Shown here: piece by piece, positions 58,101-64,000 of the stretch | How the letters are laid out: the number at the start of each line of letters is the position of its first letter | How positions within the stretch are numbered: the first letter of the stretch is position 1 | Assembly: GCA_024349245.1 (NCBI GenBank) | Contig: JALDNG010000715.1 | Coordinates: 28,809 to 92,808, forward strand | Direction of reading: 5' to 3' | Length of the DNA: 64,000 bases | DNA from: Neodontobutis hainanensis | Taxonomy: Eukaryota; Chordata; Actinopteri; Gobiiformes; Odontobutidae | Notes under the pieces: generated by a model | Told to the model about the DNA's origin: nothing | The model's input: only the letters and a program-made list of their open reading frames with translations | The model's database searches: none | Position numbers and translations under genes: made by a program

Positions 58101-59737
58101 ACCTGAGTTAGACATGAGTTAGACATGAGTTAGACCTGAGTTAGACCTGAGTTAGACCAGAGAGAGTCCAGGGTTAGACCAGAGTAAGACCAGAGTTAAA
58201 CCAGAGTAAGACCAGAGTTAGAACAGGGTTAGACCAGAGTAAGACCAGAGTAAGACCAGAGTAAGACCAGAGTAAGACCAGGGTCAGAGCAAAGTAAGAC
58301 CAGGGTTAAACCAGAGTAAGACCAGAGTTAGAGCACTTACCCGAGTTGGAGCCAGACCTCCCTGGTCTCGAGGTCTGGAGGAAGTCCGGACTCCGGGTCT
58401 CCACTAAAGTAGGACACGTAGATCCGGTCTTTAGGAATCTCAAATCCTTCAGTCAACAAAGTCCAGGCAAGACTACAGGCCTCGGTCTGTTACAGAACCA
58501 GGGAAAACCAGTTTAAGTCTCTATAAAACCTAATTAGATCTGATTAAACCTGGTCTAAGCCCTTTAAAACTGTTCAGACCCAATCTTACCTTGAAGTAGT
58601 CTCCAAAGCTCCAGGAGCCTAACATCTCAAAGAAGGTGTGGTGAGAACCGTCTTTACCGACATCCTCCAGGTCGTTGTGTTTTCCTCCAGCTCTGACGCA
58701 CTTCTGACTGTTCACCACACGGCGGTACGACGCCAGAGGACTGCGAGGGTCCGCTGTGCCCAGGAGCAGGGGCTTGAACTGGACCGGACCGCAGAGTTAG
58801 GACCAGAACAAAAACAGAATCAGCTTTATGTTTAACTTTATTTTTTATCATTTATTTTCAAACAACCTAAAAACCTGCCATAAGCTTCAAGTGATTTATT
58901 TGACGTTCTAATACATGTTATTTATAACGAGCCTTTCTGGACACTCAAGGTCGCCTTACAACAATAATAAAAACACAACAGCACATAATTAAAAAATACT
59001 GAAGAACAACAATAAAACATATTCTATTGATCACAAGACAGTAAAATTATGGTGGGGGAGTAGGCCAGTCCGAACACATGCGTTTGGAATTTGGATATAA
59101 AATTTTGTGACTCGTTTAAAGAATAGGTTCCTTGTCCAATAAAGATTAAATGGGACACGAGAAAGCTATGCCACCAAACTATACACTTCACAAGAGCTGA
59201 ATATTTTTCTTACATTCAATCCAAGAAAAGAAAAACAAAGGCTCATTAGAAGCCCCAAAGACTCAGACAGAAGAGCCCCATGTGTGAAGGGACCCAGATA
59301 CACAGCAGGAGGTTCTGTGGCTGAGACGAGTTTAAAATAATGTGTGACGGTGGATTATGGGTTATTTTTGCAGAATGCCTGTCATCATAAACACAATGTA
59401 TAAACTCCAGGTTCAGTCCTGGTTCGAACCCGGGTCTCACCTGGTTCATGCCCGCGTTGACGAACAGGAGGCTGGGGTCCGCTCGGGGTCGGACCGGGGA
59501 GGACGGGACCAGATCATGGCCGTGGTTCCGGTAGAACGCTATAAAATCCCTGCGGATCTGGGACGCAGTCCGGTTCTGAGGCGGTTCTGAGCTAAAGCAG
59601 CGGGACTTGTGGCACAGTCCGAGGCGGGTCCGAGGTAGACGGAGGAAAAACCGCATTTGGACCGGGTCAGGACCGGGTTTAGGACCGGGACAGGATAGAA
59701 ATAGGAAGCGGTTTGAGCAGAGGGACGGTCTGAGCAT
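31759..59737 (-). CDS. aars2: Alanyl-tRNA synthetase, mitochondrial
   Basis: Charges mitochondrial tRNA-Ala in the matrix and edits mischarged Ser/Gly. 22 exons join in phase to 1000 codons (human 985): 59441-59737, 58590-58778, 58341-58486, 54120-54311, 47573-47717, 47358-47488, 46934-47042, 46825-46863, 46610-46721, 46391-46515, 46154-46289, 42030-42187, 39331-39444, 38867-39007, 38577-38714, 38379-38497, 38130-38238, 37758-37883, 37377-37487, 36725-36811, 32077-32187, 31759-31926. Domains: arginine-rich presequence (about 1-50); class II core with FVNAGMNQ, SQKCVRAGGKHNDLEDVG and motif 3 DTGMGLERL; editing domain with zinc ligands in HTATH (His641, His645) and CCGTH (Cys761, His765); C-Ala domain ending in the last exon. 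No stop or frameshift was found. Donors of exons 8 (GTTGGT) and 10 (GTCTAA) are weak. Met28 (59656) is an alternative start that gives a more typical presequence. Introns hold most of the mobile DNA in the window. Confidence 0.96.
32270..32448. repeat. Unclassified interspersed repeat, left part
   Basis: It ends in TCCGTTCATGCTATCT. The continuation is found after the L2 insertion at 33657-33800, as shown by a second, uninterrupted copy of this junction at 36205-36356. It lies in aars2 intron 20. Confidence 0.6.
32449..33656 (+). mobile_element. L2-type LINE, 5'-truncated
   Basis: RT pieces: WFSSYLSDRSFCVCIN, YGVPQGSVLGPLLFLLY, the YADD box in SYHFYADDIQLY, HAFISSRLDYCNSLL and PVLASLHWLPVKFRIDFKIL. 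A 3' UTR with a long poly(T) (33523-33555) and an ACTT-repeat tail follows. A CTATCT sequence flanks it on both sides, consistent with a target duplication. Frameshifts are present. It lies antisense in aars2 intron 20. Confidence 0.88.
33657..33798. repeat. Unclassified interspersed repeat, right part
   Basis: Similar over about 140 bp to 36220-36356, sharing AAAACTATTGTTTTA, AGTAAAAGCCGAAAA, GATGTAACCGCCATT and ACATCCATATTT. A Tc1 element is inserted at its end. Confidence 0.7.
33801..35409 (+). mobile_element. Tc1-type DNA transposon with IR/DR ends, inactive
   Basis: The outer inverted termini begin CACACGTGGACAAAATTGTT and end in its complement, with TA on both sides. Inner copies of the same core (GACAAAATTG with GGTACC) lie about 180-190 bp inside each end, the IR/DR arrangement known from Sleeping Beauty-type elements. 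The 1609-bp length is typical. Transposase pieces are an N-terminal paired-like DNA-binding region from 34174, then WTDETEMELF (first Asp), QQDNDPKHT-like (second Asp) and PSMSPDLNPIEHLW (final acidic residue). Frameshifts near 34490, 34790 and 34890 make it non-functional. Confidence 0.93.
35440..35990 (+). pseudogene. Tc1/mariner transposase remnant
   Basis: Broken translation shows FQDNDPKHTVNQQ and a FNPIEKLF-like end, the DDE-transposase words around the second Asp and final Glu. No terminal repeats were recognised. It belongs to a different subfamily from the neighbouring Tc1. Confidence 0.7.
36000..36203 (+). mobile_element. LINE 3' tail with (TGAT)n end
   Basis: A 5'-truncated L2/CR1-like tail with AAGCACCTTGG, ending AATAAATATTGATTGATTGA. 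No coding part remains apart from a short WFKAKLKTYLFK-like C-terminus. Confidence 0.6.
36205..36356. repeat. Second copy of the unclassified repeat (uninterrupted)
   Basis: Starts TCCGTTTATGCTATCTGAAA and continues colinear with 33657-33798, so it shows the pre-insertion state of the L2-interrupted copy. Confidence 0.65.
36419..36638 (+). mobile_element. tRNA-derived SINE, full length
   Basis: Head GGCGGAAGTAGCTCAGTGGG with B-box GGTTCGATTCCC, body, and tail CGCTTTGGATAAAAGTGCC with an AAATGTAAATGTAAATG end. One of the best preserved copies. It lies just downstream of aars2 exon 20, in intron 20. Confidence 0.9.
37066..37168. repeat. (TG)n microsatellite
   Basis: An uninterrupted TG tract of about 65 bp is followed by CTCTGCTGTATGAG and a shorter TG tract. 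It lies in aars2 intron 19. An adjacent GGGGGTTCGATTTCC at 37027 may be a SINE B-box remnant. Confidence 0.95.
37478..37630 (-). repeat. Tandem duplicates of the aars2 exon 19 3' splice site
   Basis: The intron/exon 19 junction (plus strand CCACCTC then CTGCAGACAGAA) recurs about every 45-50 bp upstream in the intron, near 37530, 37570 and 37610, each with CCACCTCCTGCA or CCACTTCCTGCA. Spacers carry AAACACCA(A/C)TGTGTG. The true exon edge is 37487, set by reading phase. Confidence 0.75.
39010..39125. repeat. Short GGACCAATCAGA-word array beside aars2 exon 14
   Basis: Five to six copies of GACCAATCAGAG spaced about 20 bp by GCAGAGAG sequence. The array begins directly at the 3' splice site of exon 14 (39008). 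Confidence 0.85.
39841..41165 (+). mobile_element. L2-type LINE, 5'-truncated, with open RT segment
   Basis: 5'-truncated element with an open 366-codon RT frame and a 3' UTR ending AAGCACTTTGGTGTGGC and AAATTTGACTTTGACTT. It is antisense within aars2 intron 12. Confidence 0.9.
39845..40945 (+). CDS. L2 reverse transcriptase, C-terminal half (open)
   Basis: A 366-codon open frame begins in the RT palm. Motifs: VLLDLTAAFDTVD (first catalytic Asp), CGVPQGSILDPILF (Gly-Pro usually seen before ILF is Asp-Pro here), the YADD box in FHCYADDVQLYL, LNPGKTEIIIF, HAFISSQLDYCNSLY and PVLASLHWLPIRYRIDFKIL. No frameshift across 1.1 kb suggests a recent insertion. The N-terminal RT fingers and endonuclease are missing, so it cannot act alone. 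Confidence 0.9.
   Translation: MFLLRVLNDLLLAADTGSPVSLVLLDLTAAFDTVDPRILLSWLEHHVGIKGTALKFFQSYLANRRFCVQLGEFTSSVAPLTCGVPQGSILDPILFLLYILPLGEILVKHNISFHCYADDVQLYLPLKADGQAAIHSLLDCLSDIKAWMVSNFLNLNPGKTEIIIFGKTSPAFSTSALGPLASNVRPSVRNLGVIFDSAFKFEQQVSAVVKKSFFHLRNIAKVKNYLPQNDLERVIHAFISSQLDYCNSLYTGIDLSQLRRLQLVQNSAARLLICTKKREHITPVLASLHWLPIRYRIDFKILLTVYKSLHGAAPTYLSELLHHYTPSRALRSADLLLPPPASPFTSVQPSLQTQVSPEDSTLFSSL
41166..42029. other. Unassigned part of aars2 intron 12
   Basis: No gene was seen. One short hairpin, (CAGAC)n arms at about 41505-41519 and 41530-41545. The end of the stretch, next to exon 12, is rich in GTCTGGTCCTGG words. Confidence 0.5.
42540..45940. repeat. 49-bp minisatellite, about 70 copies, in aars2 intron 11
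   Basis: Each unit has a constant core of about 40 bp, starting CCTGTAGCCTTGAGCGTAAA and ending GGTGCTGTTGTAA. Then comes a short variable joint (AAGACGACA, AAGAGGACA, AAGAGAACA, AGACGACA, AGCGACA and others) that makes units 47-50 bp long. By eye the cores are identical throughout. The unit has no stop codon on the minus strand in any frame, so three overlapping open frames of about 1,120-1,145 codons exist. They are not judged to be genes. Confidence 0.97.
45941..45990 (+). mobile_element. LINE/SINE 3' tail remnant
   Basis: CCACTTTGGATAAAAGTATC and CTAAATAACTAAATG abut the last unit of the 49-bp array. It is the same tail family as the SINEs here. Confidence 0.7.
47090..47350. repeat. About 20-bp degenerate array in aars2 intron 6
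   Basis: Words GGTTTTAGATGGATCTGAA and GGTTTTAGTTGGATTTGA repeat about 13 times between exons 7 and 6, leaving little other intron sequence. Confidence 0.85.
47697..48150 (-). repeat. 41-bp minisatellite carrying the aars2 exon 5 3' splice site
   Basis: About 11 copies. Each unit contains, read on the minus strand, TTGATTGGTCACAG followed by ACTCCCTGACTCCACCCTTA, i.e. the acceptor and the first about 20 nt of exon 5. The copy at 47717 is the working exon edge by reading phase and distance. Two variants alternate, GGGAGTC and GGTAGTC. At 48155-48312 related segments continue in both orientations and could form a hairpin. Confidence 0.93.
48373..48562 (-). mobile_element. tRNA-SINE with a different 3' tail
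   Basis: The head (CCACTGAGCTACTGCCGCC at the right) and middle match the common SINE. The tail reads CTCAAAGCGCTTTACCAGTG instead of the TTTATCCAAAGCGACTTAC type. Confidence 0.75.
48603..48743 (+). mobile_element. tRNA-derived SINE, head missing
   Basis: Starts within the body (ACTGTCGTTGTGTCC) and runs to GCTTTGGATAAAAGCGTCTG and AAATGTAAATGTAAATG. Confidence 0.85.
49191..50123 (-). pseudogene. RLE-type LINE ORF, C-terminal part (zinc motif and nuclease)
   Basis: 310 codons. CRLC...HLTAGC gives a Cys-x2-Cys...His-x4-Cys finger. A restriction-like nuclease core follows: RAKILWDF, PDTVVVDK, then VVVDVAIPSD with KKEHEKLEKYQGL, i.e. PD, D and K residues spaced as in R2/R4-type endonucleases. 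It nicks target DNA in related elements. The ORF ends at a TAG/TGA-flanked poly-A/T-rich tail. The open frame is intact from its first Met, but it is separated from the RT by a break near 50130-50150. Confidence 0.85.
50149..51087 (-). pseudogene. RLE-type LINE ORF, reverse transcriptase part
   Basis: 312 codons. Motifs: APGPDRIHTYWLKKF, CTAWIDYKKAYDSMPH (first catalytic Asp), KCGIYQGDALSSLLFCI and the catalytic HLQYMDDIKLYA, then DGYKYLGIPQ (thumb). Between KKFTALHEQ and HQLLVDRTVT the usual fingers block (with an NYRPI-type motif) is absent, which suggests an in-frame internal deletion of roughly 50-80 codons. The broken 3' end near 50150 joins the nuclease part. Confidence 0.85.
51103..52233 (-). 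pseudogene. RLE-type LINE ORF, N-terminal part
   Basis: 376 codons, rich in Gln, Arg and Glu. It includes RWARCDNKALLECYYSSNPSQ and WDEWLLRNP, a helix-turn-helix-like start, then basic helical segments (KQRLEAKIKKARREVSQLTE) and NRLFATQPAKVYAQW just before the RT. It leads into TVTITAADI, where one in-frame stop separates it from the RT part 15 bp later. No zinc finger was recognised. In relatives this region contributes to nucleic-acid binding. Confidence 0.8.
52284..52395. repeat. Cluster of perfect hairpins
   Basis: GGATAGCGCCCC (52284-52295) pairs with GGGGCGCTATCC (52298-52309) across a 2-nt loop. Immediately after, CCTAAGGATAG / CTATCCTTAGG and CATATATATG words form further overlapping inverted repeats up to about 52390. 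It lies between the 5' ends of two divergent LINEs. Confidence 0.9.
52388..54057 (+). mobile_element. Rex1/Babar-like LINE, 5'-truncated
   Basis: RT pieces in shifting frames: NDFRPVALTPIIMKCFERLV, LFVDFSSAFNTVIPSKL, GVPQGCVL, the ADD box in IIKFADDTTVIGLI, NTTKTKELIVDFRKKK, SSFKFLGTTISEELSW and a C-terminus with HPDHRLFNLLPSGRRFRSLR. The 3' UTR ends CAGTGACACTAAAGTTGAAT then TCTAATCTAATCTA. That tail style is typical of Rex1. Small deletions make it inactive. It lies antisense in aars2 intron 4. Confidence 0.88.
54411..58335. repeat. 12-bp minisatellite filling aars2 intron 3
   Basis: The unit is AGACCAGAGTTA with variants AGACCAGGGTTA, AAACCAGGGTCA, AGAGCAGAGTAA and AGACCTGAGTTA, about 270 units by length. 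Larger blocks repeat in the same order (GTTAGGGCAGGGTTAGACC recurs at least six times), so a higher-order structure exists. The array ends a few bases from the exon 3 donor (58340), and a hAT element interrupts it at 55553-56235. Confidence 0.96.
55553..56235 (+). mobile_element. Non-autonomous hAT element retaining a BED-finger segment
   Basis: 683 bp with ends TAGGGGTGTGCACGG and a complement-like GCCCATCCCTA, flanked by the 8-bp duplication AGTTAAAC (55545-55552 and 56236-56243). Inside, VVCKICQAKLSYHNSTSTMR then NHLKCKHR matches a BED zinc finger (C-x2-C ... H-x4-H) as found at the N-terminus of hAT transposases. The catalytic region is missing. GAATATTCG palindromes lie near both ends. 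Confidence 0.88.
58860..59240. other. Unassigned part of aars2 intron 1
   Basis: AT-rich, no coding segment or clear repeat. A CTTTCTGGACACTCAAGG word near 58931 may be an old LINE tail. Confidence 0.4.
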
Positions 59738-59939
59738 GCGCAGTGCCGCTGTGCTCTTCTTCTGCAGCGGTTTGTGCAGTGTGTGTGAGACTGAAGCAGC
59801 GCATTGCCTCCTGCCGGTGACAAAGGAACTGCAGCAGGACTGTTACACAGGCTCCTCTCCAGAGATTAATTTGTGGGGAACTCAGGGAAATATATTCCCC
59901 CACCTCCTAAATCGAGACTGGGACTTGTTCTGGTTCTGA

Positions 59940-60629
59940 CACCACTTGCTTTTTTTTCCCAGGAGAATTTCCCAAAAGTAAAAGTTTATATGGCCTGTTT
60001 TGAAACTAAACTTTCTTTCTTTTTTTTGGCTTTACTTTTATTGCCACAATAGAACAGGCAATTTACAAAACATTAATTGTCCTGAGACTGGGCTAGTATA
60101 AGACATTGCGTTACACATGAAGAATGAAAGACTTTCATCTGCCAACATGGGGCATACAGTCAAGACACAAGTGTCCTATTTAAGAAAGATCATAACTGTA
60201 CCCCGTCTGTTTTAAAAAATAGGTATTTTCAACTGCAGTTGTGCAGTGAACCACTCCAGTGTATTTTCTGAATCTAATGTGCAATAAAAGGTGTTTCAGG
60301 CTTCATCCAATTGACTGTTATCATTTTCCTCACACTCATTAAAAAAGATGCAACAGAAACCCTTGGTTATGGGTGAGATGGTCAGGACATATGTCCAACA
60401 GGAAGATTACCGCTTTCAAACTGACCCTGTTTTTTGGTGTGTCTGCTCGAAAATGACATGTCCACAGTAACTTCACTGTATCTCTGTATCTACAAGGTCA
60501 ATAATTCTAGTGTCAACATGAAGGGGGTGAAATTTCCCAGATGTGAGATTTTGAATGTTTATGTTACAGTTTCAGAATAAATCAAGATGGAAATCAGCAA
60601 AATAACCCCAAAAACATTTCCGCCTAAAA

Positions 60630-60630
<1 letters not shown>
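59940..60630. other. Unassigned sequence upstream of aars2
   Basis: The aars2 5' flank. No neighbouring gene, TATA box at a convincing distance, or recognised element was found. The GC-rich stretch 59440-59770 around exon 1 is the likely promoter area. Confidence 0.4.

Positions 60631-60631
<1 letters not shown>

Positions 60632-60713
<82 letters not shown>
60632..60713. repeat. (TA)n microsatellite
   Basis: An uninterrupted TA tract of about 80 bp. Confidence 0.98.
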
Positions 60714-60716
<3 letters not shown>

Positions 60717-61474
60717 GATGAATATCCCTTTTAGATGAAGGCAGGTGCAGCTCAAACATTAATTCAAATTACAGCCACACATGTCAACATTACCTGCACC
60801 AAATATAGTTCTTTTATTGTGAAACAAACCAAAACTATTAAGGTTTTAGTCTGAAATGGTCAGACGAAGTCTCCTTTTGGCAAAATATAGCAGACTTTGG
60901 CACAGTTTAGCACCACCTACATTTTACATTTACATTTACATTTAGACATTTAGCAGATGCTTTTATCCAAAGTGACTTACAAGTGAGGAAAAAATAGAAG
61001 CAATTTTAACAACACAAGGAACAAAAAGCATAAGCGCACCAAACTAGCCTGTTAGAACCCAGCACAGTATACACAGCTAAGGATAGGAGAGATTTTTTGA
61101 AGAAGAAGAAGAAGAAGAAGAAAATGAATCAATAGAAAGGAAGTAGAATTCAGTGTTTGTCAGTCAGGTGTTGATGGAAGAGATGTGTTTTCAGGTGTTT
61201 TTTAAAGATGGCTACAGAATCTGCTGATCTTGTAGCAGCAGTAGATCATTCCACCAATGAACAGATCCAGAGAAAGTACATGAGAGGGCTTTCTTTCCTT
61301 TTTGGGATGGTACCACCAGACGTTGTTCATTAGCAGATCGCAGGGATCTGGTAGAACATAGGTCTGTATCAGTGAAGATATGAGGGGGCGGAGCCAGTGG
61401 TGGTCTTGTAGGACAAGAGCATAGCTTTGAACTTAATGCGGGCATCAACCGGAGCCTGTGTAACCTAATGGAAC

Positions 61475-62734
61475 CTTCTCTGACTCTCAGACAAGGCGGA
61501 TCTTCAGTTTGCTTTTGTATCATGTTGTCTTGTCATAACTTTTTTTCTTTTGACTCAGTGCTTGCTAGCTACTAAGAAACTGGAAATGGCTCTAATTAGC
61601 TGGTCTCTGAGCGCTATTGACAATATTTTTTCACCTAAGAATGGGGGCCCGGGAGAACCCATTTGCCCTGGCAGGACCTCAGCAACAGGCTACACACGGA
61701 ACGCTTGTAAGAACTGGCAGGTTCTGTGTTTAGAAGTTCTGTCAGTGGAGGGCATCAAGGACATATTCATTTTTGGACACATGGTTGTAGGGTTCCTGGT
61801 TATTGGTCTTGCCTTAAACTATCACAAAATTAGTAAAACAGCTGCCCAGCCGCTGTCTGCTGAAGTTAAACTTTGCTTCTGTGACGTGAGTGACAAGCTG
61901 AAGGGTTTACAGCAGAGTGTTGCACAGTCTGAGGAACTGATTTGTGTCATCTCAGCCCCGGAATGCGTACACAGAAAAAAGAGTGGATATGATCGAGAGT
62001 CAGATCTATGAGCTGCTACGCAGCATTGCATGGTCTGACCACAAAACTGGATGAAACATCAAAGTTAGGCTACTTCATGAAACGGACGCACGCACCTGAC
62101 GCTAAAAAGCAGAACTGATTGACTACGATCCGGATAAATTACCAAAGATCAAAATGGATAAATTACAAATTCTGTCTCCTTTACCTATGCCCAAGTCCCT
62201 TCTCTCGATTAGAAGTCTAACCAGCAGCTGGGTCTTATCTTATCTTAGTGGTACTCCCCGTAAAGCTTCCAGGACAAGGCCATGGGACTCTCACAACAGT
62301 TCCGTTAAACACACCAAGGCCTGTACCACTCCTACACATCGCGTCTGCCATTCGAGAGCTGTCTGACTCTTGAATCTAACCCATCCACCTGGAAAATCCC
62401 ATCACGTGATTGCGTGTGCCGTTATCCTCACCCTGTGCTGTCTGATGTCTATTTATGTTACATATGTTGTAATGGCTACTGTTATTGCGACTGCGTGTGT
62501 AATGTGTAACACTGTAGTTATGTTGATGTCTGTACAATGCCTTATTTCATCTTCATGAAGATCATCTTTGCGCCTGAAGAAATGGCTGCATTGGTGTAGT
62601 TGCAATCTTTGTGTGTCTATCTATGTATAAATGTAATATGTTGCATTGTTATCACCAAAGCAAGTTCCTAGTTTGTGAATTTTCTTCACTGACAATGGCA
62701 ATAAAACCTTCCTGATTCCTGATTCCTGAAGAAG
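61475..62734 (+). mobile_element. Inserted retroposon-like element with (CCTGATT)n end
   Basis: A block of about 1.26 kb interrupts the surrounding repeat and ends GGCAATAAAACCTTCC followed by TGATTCCTGATTCCTGA. This short-period 3' tail after AATAAA is typical of non-LTR elements. It carries the open frame 61550-62011. No RT was recognised. Confidence 0.55.
61550..62011 (+). CDS. Unrecognised 153-codon ORF with a membrane segment, inside a retroposon-like insert
   Basis: I do not recognise this protein. Visible: an N-terminal region with two cysteine-containing stretches (GEPICPGRT; NACKNWQVLCLEVL), a strongly hydrophobic segment around residues 70-87 (DIFIFGHMVVGFLVIGLAL), then a polar tail with a possible short coiled coil (VSDKLKGLQQSVAQSEEL). 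The second Met (codon 13, EMALISW) is also a plausible start. Downstream of the stop all frames are broken up to the element's tail. It may be the ORF1 or an accessory ORF of a LINE, or a captured gene. Function unknown. Confidence 0.4.
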   Translation: MTQCLLATKKLEMALISWSLSAIDNIFSPKNGGPGEPICPGRTSATGYTRNACKNWQVLCLEVLSVEGIKDIFIFGHMVVGFLVIGLALNYHKISKTAAQPLSAEVKLCFCDVSDKLKGLQQSVAQSEELICVISAPECVHRKKSGYDRESDL

Positions 62735-62934
62735 AGAGGAGTTACGTGCACTCTCTTTGTTTTTTAAAGACCACTCTTGCCGCTGCGTTCTGGATCAGCT
62801 GCAGATGTTTGGTTGTTCAGGAGGGAGTCCAGCCAGCACTGCAATAATCCAGTTTGGACAAGACAAGAGCCTGTGTCATAGTAATTGTATATTATATATT
62901 ATGTTCAAAATCCCCCCTGCTTATTGTGTTGTGT

Positions 62935-63348
62935 ATAAAAGTTTTGATGTAGCCCCGTCCGGACAACTAGTTCCGAGGCCCGGATCCGGCGTACTGTCTT
63001 CGAGAGCCCCGCCCGGCTGAGCAGTTTTTATGGTCGGATCCGGAGTACCCGTCATTCGAGAGTCTTCCCCAAGCGCCACGTCTGGCCGCCCAGTTCCGAG
63101 GGCTGGACATGGTGTACCTGCCTTTCCCGAGCGTCATTCTGGCCGCTGAATTCCGAGGGCCGGATCCGATGCTCATTTTTTTTGTTTCTTTGGTCCAGAT
63201 TGGCTTCACCCCATGCTGTGAGGCCTCTTGTCAAAATTCACCCTGTTTATTGTGTTGTGTACGTATTGTTATGGTGGGTGCTGTCATATTGGACTATTGA
63301 GTTGTGGATTTTTAGGCCGCCGGGTGTCGGCCTTTAAGGGGGGGGTAC
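62935..63348 (+). mobile_element. 3' internal end of a Gypsy-type element, with polypurine tract
   Basis: A GC-rich region with three spaced copies of AGTTCCGAGGGC(C)GGATCC-like words leads to AAGGGGGGGG (63336-63345), directly before the LTR. This is where the plus-strand primer of LTR retrotransposons lies. No pol motif is left in this stretch. Confidence 0.65.
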
Positions 63349-63748
63349 TGTCACGTCCAGTGTATTGAGGTAGTCTGTTGATGTAATATATTTCATTTCC
63401 TGTCTTAATGTGAAGTTTCTTACTCCTGTCTGTATGTCAAATTGACTTCCTGTCCTTGTATTTTTTCCACCTATGTGATTGCCTGCGCCGCCCTTAATGT
63501 GCTCCACCTGTGTCTCATTATGTTCCCTTTATAATCCGTGTGTTTCCAATCTTCAGTGTCAGATTGTCTTTCCTTCTTTCTCACTTCCGTCACCCCTGGT
63601 TGTAGTGGACCTTGTCTTGATGTCAGCGTCGGCTTGTGAATATGGACCTTGCATTTGTAAACCTAAATAAATCCATCTGAGACCATATGCCTTCGTGGGG
63701 TTCTGCATTGAGTCTTTTCACCTGTTCCAGACACCCGGGGTCGTGACA
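63349..63748 (+). mobile_element. Gypsy-type 3' LTR
   Basis: 400 bp beginning TGTCACGTCC and ending GGTCGTGACA (inverted TGTCACG/CGTGACA termini). It has a TATA-like TTTATAATCC near 63529 and AATAAATCC near 63666. It directly follows a polypurine tract. No 5' LTR is in the window, so the element is 5'-truncated or recombined. Confidence 0.8.
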
Positions 63749-63903
63749 TGTTCACATACGATGTGACGGAGAACACCGTGAGCAGAAACTCACATCTTAG
63801 GAGCAAGAGAGCAGCTCCCTCAGGTTCATTTGAGAGCCACATATACATCAATGACATTGGTGTCCCTCGAGGTGTCCCTAATGAATATAATGCTAGATAT
63901 TAG
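63748..63903 (+). pseudogene. Short ORF remnant, possibly retroviral envelope-like
   Basis: About 51 codons open to a TAG, starting at the last base of the LTR. It contains a dibasic RSKR, which in envelope precursors would be a furin-type cleavage site. The resemblance is weak and too short to assign, and no other viral gene is adjacent. It may be chance. Confidence 0.25.
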
Positions 63904-64000
63904 AGCAGCAGAATTTTAATCTATTCTCTTTTTAGAAAATGTATACAAATGTGGATTGGATTAGCTAGATTTATTACTACCAACCAGGCCCTTTAAAATG

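Larger units (their letters stand above)
60915..62890. mobile_element. Interspersed repeat split by an insertion
   Basis: The left part 60915-61474 starts with an inverted LINE/SINE-type tail (CATTTAGCAGATGCTTTTAT). It continues with a non-coding block ending at GGAGCCTGTGTAACC. The right part 62735-62890 resumes at AGAGGAGTTACGTGC and GTTCTGGATCAGCTGCAG. The match of the two parts to one element is an inference from common fish repeat layout. Confidence 0.5.

Overview
The window is animal nuclear DNA, almost certainly from a ray-finned (percomorph-type) teleost. The basis is three intron-rich vertebrate genes with GT/AG splice sites, AATAAA polyadenylation signals, and a dense fish-type mobile-element load: RTE/Rex3, L2, Rex1, restriction-like-endonuclease LINE, Penelope, Tc1, hAT, Gypsy and tRNA-SINEs. 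No prokaryotic, organellar or CRISPR content was seen.

Layout. 1-3.1 kb: a broken L2-type LINE (minus) with three tRNA-SINE copies. 3.6-5.3 kb: the last five coding exons of a reticulon-family gene (plus); its 5' part lies outside the window. 6.4-7.7 kb: a minisatellite directly upstream of the first coding exon of fibcd1. 7.8-16.9 kb: a complete 8-exon fibcd1 (plus, 456 codons), whose introns hold LINE debris and tandem arrays. 17.6-23.8 kb: a nested stack in which a solo LTR sits in an RTE/Rex3 LINE, which sits in a CR1/L2/Rex1-group LINE. 23.8-25.4 kb: a 21-bp array. 26.9-30.1 kb: a Penelope-like element with an inverted endonuclease fragment and a 29-bp minisatellite grown out of its own reverse transcriptase. 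31.8-59.7 kb: a complete 22-exon aars2 (minus, 1000 codons, mitochondrial alanyl-tRNA synthetase). About 89% of that 28-kb gene is intron filled with LINEs, Tc1, hAT, SINEs and large minisatellites. 60.9-64 kb: further mobile elements, including the 3' end of a Gypsy element.

The three genes are not a pathway. Reticulons shape ER membranes, Fibcd1 is a chitin/acetyl-group-binding type II membrane receptor, and Aars2 charges mitochondrial tRNA-Ala. fibcd1 and aars2 are convergent across roughly 15 kb of mobile DNA.

No new defence or metabolic system was found. The notable theme is repeat birth. Tandem arrays have grown from a reverse-transcriptase motif, from the 3' splice sites of aars2 exons 5 and 19, and from a shared short word (AGGTCTAAAC/ACCAGG) seen in introns of all three genes. 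Some arrays touch coding sequence: the fibcd1 coiled coil and C-terminal tail, and the start of aars2 exon 5. Very long ORFs inside the arrays (up to about 1,145 codons) are consequences of stop-free repeat units, not evidence of genes. All exon boundaries were derived by hand from splice consensus, reading phase and family homology; no database search was run.
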